A program made the translations under genes and the position numbers. Under the pieces are notes generated by a model, which did no database searches, was not told where the DNA came from, and saw nothing but the letters and a program-made list of their open reading frames with translations. This document shows positions 12,980-16,791 of a stretch of 16,791 bases of DNA, piece by piece (position 1 is the stretch's first letter; each line of letters starts with the position of its first letter). The stretch comes from CAIWXH01 sp964555675 (GTDB taxonomy: Bacteria; Chloroflexota; Chloroflexia; Chloroflexales; Chloroflexaceae): contig CAZKTU010000133.1 of the NCBI GenBank assembly GCA_964555675.1, positions 1 through 16,791 on the forward strand, read 5' to 3'.

Positions 12980-14140
12980 TCGTTCACCACACCACCGAGC
13001 GGAGACCAGGCGGCCCCTGGCGCGCCGCGCCTGCCCTATATGCCGGCCCTCGACGGGCTGCGCGCCGTCGCCGTGCTGGCCGTGCTGCTCTTTCACGCCG
13101 GCCTCGAGCGCTGGGCCGGCGGCTTTCTCGGCGTCGAGGCCTTCTTCGCCCTGAGCGGCTACCTGATCACCGCGCTGCTGCTCGCCGAGCTACAGCAGCG
13201 CGGGCGCATCGATCTGCGGCGCTTCTGGATGCGGCGGGCGCGCCGGCTACTGCCCGCCCTCTTCCTCTTGCTCGCCGTCGTCGTGCCCCTGGCTCTGCTG
13301 CTGCTGCCCTTCGAGAGCGAGGGGCTCCTCGGTGACACGCTCGCCTCGCTCGCCTACGTCATGAACTGGCGGCTGGTGCTCAGCGAGCAGCCCTACTTCG
13401 ACCCCTTCGTGCGCCCCTCGCTGCTCCAGCACCTCTGGTCCCTGGCGATCGAAGAGCAGTTCTACCTGCTCTGGCCCCTGGTGATCGGCTTCGTCGCGAC
13501 CAGGCTGCGCCCGGTCGCCCTGCTCGGCCTGCTGATCGCGGCGGCCATCGGCAGCGCGGCCCTTATGGCGGCGCTCTACCAGCCCGACGTCGACCCGGCC
13601 AGGGTCTACTACGGGACGGACACGCGCGCCGCCGGCCTGCTGATCGGCGCGGCCCTGGCCGTGGCCTTCCCCCCCGGTCGGGCCGGTGCCGGGCCCGGTG
13701 CGGCCCCCGTGCGCCTGCTCGACGGCCTCGGCCTGCTGGCGCTGTTCGGCCTGATCGCCTGCTTCGCCCTGCTGCACCAGGACCACCCGCTGCTCTACCG
13801 GGGCGGCTTCGCGGCGGTCTCGGCCCTCACCGCCGTGGTGATCGCCGCGGCGGCCCACCCGGGCGCGCGGCTGCTGCCGGGGCTGCTGGGGCTGGCGCCC
13901 CTGCGCTGGCTGGGGCGGCGCTCGTACGGCATCTACCTCTGGCACTGGCCCATCTTCATGGTCACGCGCCCGTACATGGACGTGGAGTTCGACGGCCTGC
14001 CGCTGCTGGCGCTGCGCTTCGGCAGCACCCTCGCGATCGCGGCCCTCTCCTACGCCCTGCTCGAGTTGCCCATCCAACGGGGCGCCATGCCTCGCTTCGG
14101 GCAGCGCGCGCGGCCCGGCCCGCCGACTCCGTCGCAGTAG
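12977..14140 (+). CDS. Acyltransferase-3 family membrane protein (OafA/YrhL-like, no SGNH domain)
   Basis: The protein has 387 residues and is almost entirely membrane-embedded, with about ten helices. Family hallmarks are the start LDGLRAVAVLAVLLFHAG (25-42, conserved His40), FFALSGYLIT (56-65), the basic RRFWMRRARRLLPA (81-94), SLAIEEQFYLLWP (155-167), YGTDTRAAGLLIGAALA (212-228) and WLGRRSYGIYLWHWPI (311-326). These proteins move acyl groups, often acetyl, across the membrane onto sugars of O-antigen, peptidoglycan, capsule or secondary polymers. It lacks the C-terminal SGNH transferase domain found in longer OafA proteins, so a separate partner may complete the reaction. It follows the serine hydrolase by 19 bases and is followed by a hairpin. 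Confidence 0.93.
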   Translation: MSFTTPPSGDQAAPGAPRLPYMPALDGLRAVAVLAVLLFHAGLERWAGGFLGVEAFFALSGYLITALLLAELQQRGRIDLRRFWMRRARRLLPALFLLLAVVVPLALLLLPFESEGLLGDTLASLAYVMNWRLVLSEQPYFDPFVRPSLLQHLWSLAIEEQFYLLWPLVIGFVATRLRPVALLGLLIAAAIGSAALMAALYQPDVDPARVYYGTDTRAAGLLIGAALAVAFPPGRAGAGPGAAPVRLLDGLGLLALFGLIACFALLHQDHPLLYRGGFAAVSALTAVVIAAAAHPGARLLPGLLGLAPLRWLGRRSYGIYLWHWPIFMVTRPYMDVEFDGLPLLALRFGSTLAIAALSYALLELPIQRGAMPRFGQRARPGPPTPSQ

Positions 14141-14175
14141 GACAGAGACAGCCGAGCTCTCGCCCTCCCCAGGCT

Positions 14176-14208
14176 CAACCGGGCAGGTAGGACGTGCCTG
14201 CCCGGTTG
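14176..14208 (+). terminator. Hairpin after the acyltransferase gene
   Basis: Perfect 12-base arms (14176-14187 and 14197-14208) can extend by two weak pairs around a GGACG loop. It lies 35 bases after the stop. No U-tract follows, so it may be a processing or pausing stem rather than a classic terminator. Confidence 0.6.
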
Positions 14209-14327
14209 CAGCACGGGGCGCGCGCAGTGATGGTAAACTAGTGGCGCTCGCCTTCGCAGACAGCTTGGCGCTGCGGCGGCGTGCAAGCTCCTGGTCCCCA
14301 CCATCAATAACAACAAGGAGGAGCGCG

Positions 14328-14462
14328 ATGAATGACTCGACGCTCAAGCGGCTGCTCTTGTTCGGCATGATCGGCGCGGTGCTCCTGGTCGCCTTCGTCC
14401 TGGCTGTGCTCGAGCGCCTCAACGCGGGCGCGACCGACGGAAGCAACTACAGCAGCTACTGA
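14328..14462 (+). CDS. 44-residue single-helix membrane peptide
   Basis: The product is a 44-residue peptide I do not recognise. It has a short polar N-terminus with two basic residues (Lys7, Arg8), one hydrophobic helix (about 9-28) and a hydrophilic tail ending in GSNYSSY, the classic layout of a small inner-membrane protein. Translation evidence is strong: AAGGAGG at 14315-14321, six bases before the ATG, is the best Shine-Dalgarno in the window. The same frame is open further upstream to 14241, but no ribosome site is seen there. The membrane hydrolase gene begins 14 bases after its stop, so the two are very likely co-transcribed. Possible roles are a subunit, stabiliser or regulator of the hydrolase; this is inference. 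Confidence 0.7.
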   Translation: MNDSTLKRLLLFGMIGAVLLVAFVLAVLERLNAGATDGSNYSSY

Positions 14463-14476
14463 GGCGAGGCGTCATC

Positions 14477-16048
14477 ATGGAGTCGACCCAACCGGCCCGG
14501 CCATCGGCCGCGGCCCCTCCCGAGCCGTTGCATGCTGCGGGCCTCTGGACGGGCCTCGCGGGCCTGCTCTTCGGCCTTATCGCCACACTGATGGTGCGCT
14601 TCTTCCAGGGCGGCAGGCCGAGCGCCGACCTGACCCTGACCAGCGGCCTGGTGCTGCTGACGGCGGGCGCGGCGGGCGCCTGGAGCTGGTGGCTGCTGAT
14701 CACCCGCAGGCGCAGTATCAGCGGGGGGCGCGGCGCCATGGCCGGCGCGCTGACCGCGCTGCTCTGCTACCTGCTCTTCTACCAGGTGGCCAACCTGGTC
14801 TATGGGGCGGCCGTGCCGGGCTTCTTCGGGGCAGGCCTGCCCGCGCGCATCGTGGGCGGCCTGATCCTCTCGTTCGTTACGCTACTCTTCAGCGGCTGGT
14901 TCATGATCCCGCTGCTGGCCCTGGCGGGCATGGCCCTGGCTCTGGCGCAGATTGCCACCTCGCCGACGCTCGAGGCGGGGCTGCTCTGGCGCACCCTGAG
15001 CTTCTCGGCGCGCTCGGCGGTGCTGCTGCGCGGTCGGCCTCTGGCGCTGACCCTGATCACGATCCTGGGCGTGGTCTCGCTGGTGCTGGTGGGCGCGGGG
15101 GCCTGGATCTGGAGCCGCCCGCTCTTCGTGGGCGACCTGACCGCCGAGGCGGCCCCGGTGAGCGACTATGCTGCCAGCGTCGCGGCGATCGACGCGCTGA
15201 TCGCCGCCGAGCAGGCCGACCCGAGTCTCAACCCCGCCTGTGACAGCAAGCTGCTGACCCCGGGCCGTCGCACCGAGCGGGTGATCATCTTCTTCCACGG
15301 CTTCACCAACTGCCCGGCTCAGTTCGTGCCCCTCGCCGAGCAGTTCGTGGCCCGCGGCTACAGCGTCTACATCCCGCGGCTGCCCCACCACGGCTTCGCC
15401 GACCGCCTCACCGACGACCTGGCTAGCCTGGGCGCCGCCGAGCTGGTGCGCATCGCCGGGCGCAGCGTCGACTTGGCCCAGGGCCTGGGCGACGAGGTGA
15501 TCGTGGCCGGTCTCTCGGCGGGCGGCACCCTGGGCGCCTGGGTCGCCCAGCACCGCAGTGACGTCGACCAGGTCACTCTGATCGCCCCCCTGTTCCACAT
15601 CACGGGGCTGCCGCCCTTCAGCATCAGACCCGTGGCGAGCACCATCCTGGCCGTGCCGAACTTCTACATGTGGTGGGACGACCAGCGCCGCGAGCAGGCG
15701 CCCGGCCCGCCCTACGCCTACCCGCGTTACCCCGTCCACGCCGTGGGCGCGCTGCTGCGCCTGAGCTTCGCCGTCCAGGATGGCGCCGAGCGCGGGCCAC
15801 CCGCCGTGAGCCGGATCCTGGTGGTGAATAACGCCGCAGACGGTGCGGTCAGCAACGCCGCCACCGACGCGATCAGCGGCCTCTGGGCGAACAGCGGCGC
15901 CGCCGTGCGCACGTACGTCTTTTCGGCCGACCTGGGGCTCAACCACGACGTGATCGACGTTAACCACCCCAGCCAGCAGGTCGATCTGGTTTACCCCATC
16001 CTGATCGCGCAGATCGAGGAGAGCGTCGCGGGCCCCGCGAGCCCCTGA
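14477..16048 (+). CDS. Membrane-anchored alpha/beta hydrolase
   Basis: The protein has 523 residues and two parts. Residues 1-215 contain five or six membrane helices (near 21-41, 56-75, 88-110, 124-160, 188-212). Residues about 265-515 form an alpha/beta-hydrolase domain with the oxyanion strand IIFFHGFTNCP (270-280), the nucleophile elbow GLSAGG (Ser347), a candidate acid Asp455 (NNAADGAVS) and a candidate His490 (LNHDVIDVNHP). The HGFT and GLSAGG combination resembles carboxylesterases and monoacylglycerol-lipase-like enzymes. Basic residues at 77-79 and 178-187 suggest a cytoplasmic N-terminus and an extracytoplasmic hydrolase if the helix count is odd. Substrates may be lipids or acylated envelope polymers (inference). 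GAGG lies seven bases before the start. It follows the 44-residue peptide gene by 14 bases. Confidence 0.85.
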   Translation: MESTQPARPSAAAPPEPLHAAGLWTGLAGLLFGLIATLMVRFFQGGRPSADLTLTSGLVLLTAGAAGAWSWWLLITRRRSISGGRGAMAGALTALLCYLLFYQVANLVYGAAVPGFFGAGLPARIVGGLILSFVTLLFSGWFMIPLLALAGMALALAQIATSPTLEAGLLWRTLSFSARSAVLLRGRPLALTLITILGVVSLVLVGAGAWIWSRPLFVGDLTAEAAPVSDYAASVAAIDALIAAEQADPSLNPACDSKLLTPGRRTERVIIFFHGFTNCPAQFVPLAEQFVARGYSVYIPRLPHHGFADRLTDDLASLGAAELVRIAGRSVDLAQGLGDEVIVAGLSAGGTLGAWVAQHRSDVDQVTLIAPLFHITGLPPFSIRPVASTILAVPNFYMWWDDQRREQAPGPPYAYPRYPVHAVGALLRLSFAVQDGAERGPPAVSRILVVNNAADGAVSNAATDAISGLWANSGAAVRTYVFSADLGLNHDVIDVNHPSQQVDLVYPILIAQIEESVAGPASP

Positions 16049-16062
16049 CCATAGGTTCGTGC

Positions 16063-16090
16063 TTGCCGTTCAGGTTAAATTGCATACAAT
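16063..16090 (+). promoter_or_regulatory. Sigma-70-like promoter for the two-module exported protein
   Basis: TTGCCG (16063-16068) and TACAAT (16085-16090) are separated by 16 bases. The predicted start near 16097 gives a leader of about 35 bases, containing AAAGGAG at 16118-16124. Confidence 0.55.
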
Positions 16091-16131
16091 GATGGAGACT
16101 AAATACCGGAAGAATTCAAAGGAGATCGTCC

Positions 16132-16791
16132 ATGGTACATCCCAGACGCTGGCTGTTGCTTGTCGTCATGCTCCTCTCCTTCACCCCCGCAGCACACGCC
16201 CAGACGGACGAGCGCTGCTTTGCGGAGACCGGCTTCTGCATCCGTGGGCGCATCCGCGAGTTCTGGGAGCGTAATGGCGGCCTACCGGTCTTCGGGCTCC
16301 CCACCGGCCAGCAGGAGGAGCAGCTGATTGAGGGCAAGCCGTACCAGGCTCAGTGGTTCGAGCGGAACCGGCTTGAGCTGCACCCCGAGAACGCGGCGCC
16401 GTACGATGTTTTGATTGGCCGCCTCGGGGCCGACCGCCTGGCGCAGCAGGGCCGCGACTGGCGCAGCTTCGCGCCGGCCTCGCCCGCGCCCCAGGACACC
16501 TGCCGCCTCTTCGCCGAGACCGGGCACGCGGTCTGCGGAGCGATCCTGGCCGCCTGGCGGGCCAGCGGGCTAGAGCTCGACGGGCGCGCGGGCGCCAGCG
16601 AGGCCGAGAACCTGGCTCTCTTTGGCCTGCCGCTGTCGCCCGTGCTCACCGAGACGATCCAGGGGCGGGAGTATCAGGTGCAGTGGTTCGAGCGCGGGCG
16701 CTTCGAGCTCCACCCCGAGAATGCCCCGCCCGCCAATGTGCTGCTGGGCCTGCTGGGGAATGAGGTCCGCGCGGGCAGCGCGCCGCCGCAG
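16132..16791 (+). CDS. Exported protein with twin Cys/QWFER/LHPEN modules (partial, runs off window)
   Basis: The frame is open to the window edge, so only the first 220 residues are visible. The ATG at 16132 follows AAAGGAG (16118-16124) by seven bases. Residues 1-23 form a signal peptide (basic MVHPRR, hydrophobic core, cleavage after AHA). Two homologous modules follow, about 29-99 and 124-209. Each has a Cys pair (Cys29/Cys36; Cys124/Cys135) around an AETG motif, a G-I-L or G-R-I helix with Trp, a V-F-GLP or L-F-GLP loop, an I-x-G-x-x-YQ-x-QWFER strand (QWFER at 74-78 and 184-188) and LHPEN (83-87, 193-197). I recall such modules in exported Chloroflexota proteins, often before other domains, but know of no established function. 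Each Cys pair may be a disulfide. Confidence 0.85.
   Translation, partial: MVHPRRWLLLVVMLLSFTPAAHAQTDERCFAETGFCIRGRIREFWERNGGLPVFGLPTGQQEEQLIEGKPYQAQWFERNRLELHPENAAPYDVLIGRLGADRLAQQGRDWRSFAPASPAPQDTCRLFAETGHAVCGAILAAWRASGLELDGRAGASEAENLALFGLPLSPVLTETIQGREYQVQWFERGRFELHPENAPPANVLLGLLGNEVRAGSAPPQ

Noticed and set aside
13247..14446. Minus-strand open frame opposite the acyltransferase, and a similar one at 14882-15967 opposite the membrane hydrolase
   Set aside because: Both products are repetitive Arg/Gln/Gly/Ala-rich sequence antisense to well-supported membrane proteins.
16026..16040. GC-rich inverted repeat TCGCGGG/CCCGCGA at the end of the membrane hydrolase gene
   Set aside because: The arms leave almost no loop, lie within coding sequence and have no U-tract, so terminator function is not supported.

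Overview
The window is GC-rich with a strong preference for G or C at third codon positions. Several genes point to a Chloroflexota (probably class Chloroflexia) chromosome: a PD40/TolB-type repeat protein ending in a VYLP-type tail, a zinc-ribbon protein with TVRLP motifs, tandem Asp-box proteins, a Pro-rich lipoprotein amidohydrolase, and a protein with twin 'C..ETG..C / QWFER / LHPEN' modules. This placement rests on recalled family distributions, not on a search. I find no rRNA, tRNA, transposase, prophage or CRISPR array. I call 16 protein genes, the last cut by the window edge.

Region 1 (1-2589, minus strand) is a probable three-gene unit: an N-terminal double zinc-ribbon protein, a TlpA/ResA-like thioredoxin lipoprotein and a DUF2085 membrane protein. 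The last two overlap by four bases (ATGA). Region 2 (2657-6722) holds a secreted ten-repeat beta-propeller-like protein (plus), a mechanosensitive-channel protein fused to a cyclic-nucleotide-binding domain (minus) and a DedA-family membrane protein (plus). A long bidirectional hairpin separates the first two, and a clear intrinsic terminator follows the third.

Region 3 (6789-8217) has two tandem, paralogous, short Asp-box proteins with no signal peptide. They are followed by a duplicated, half-destroyed terminator region that appears to preserve the last codons of a lost third paralogue. Region 4 (8218-11371, minus) carries a membrane-anchored DUF4097 protein, a GNAT acetyltransferase and a lipoprotein amidohydrolase; the last two are 19 bases apart.

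Region 5 (11372-16791, plus) opens with a 365-base gene-free stretch that holds a dyad over a putative promoter. It continues with a beta-lactamase-fold serine hydrolase, an acyltransferase-3 membrane protein (GTG start), a 44-residue one-helix membrane peptide with a near-perfect Shine-Dalgarno, a membrane-anchored alpha/beta hydrolase, and the start of an exported two-module protein. Most products are membrane, lipoprotein or exported proteins, so the window reads as cell-envelope and extracytoplasmic housekeeping rather than one pathway. The most unusual signals are the Asp-box gene pair with its repeat scar, two genes whose TATAAT boxes lie 7-9 bases before an ATG without a Shine-Dalgarno (leaderless signature), and the small membrane peptide upstream of the membrane hydrolase.
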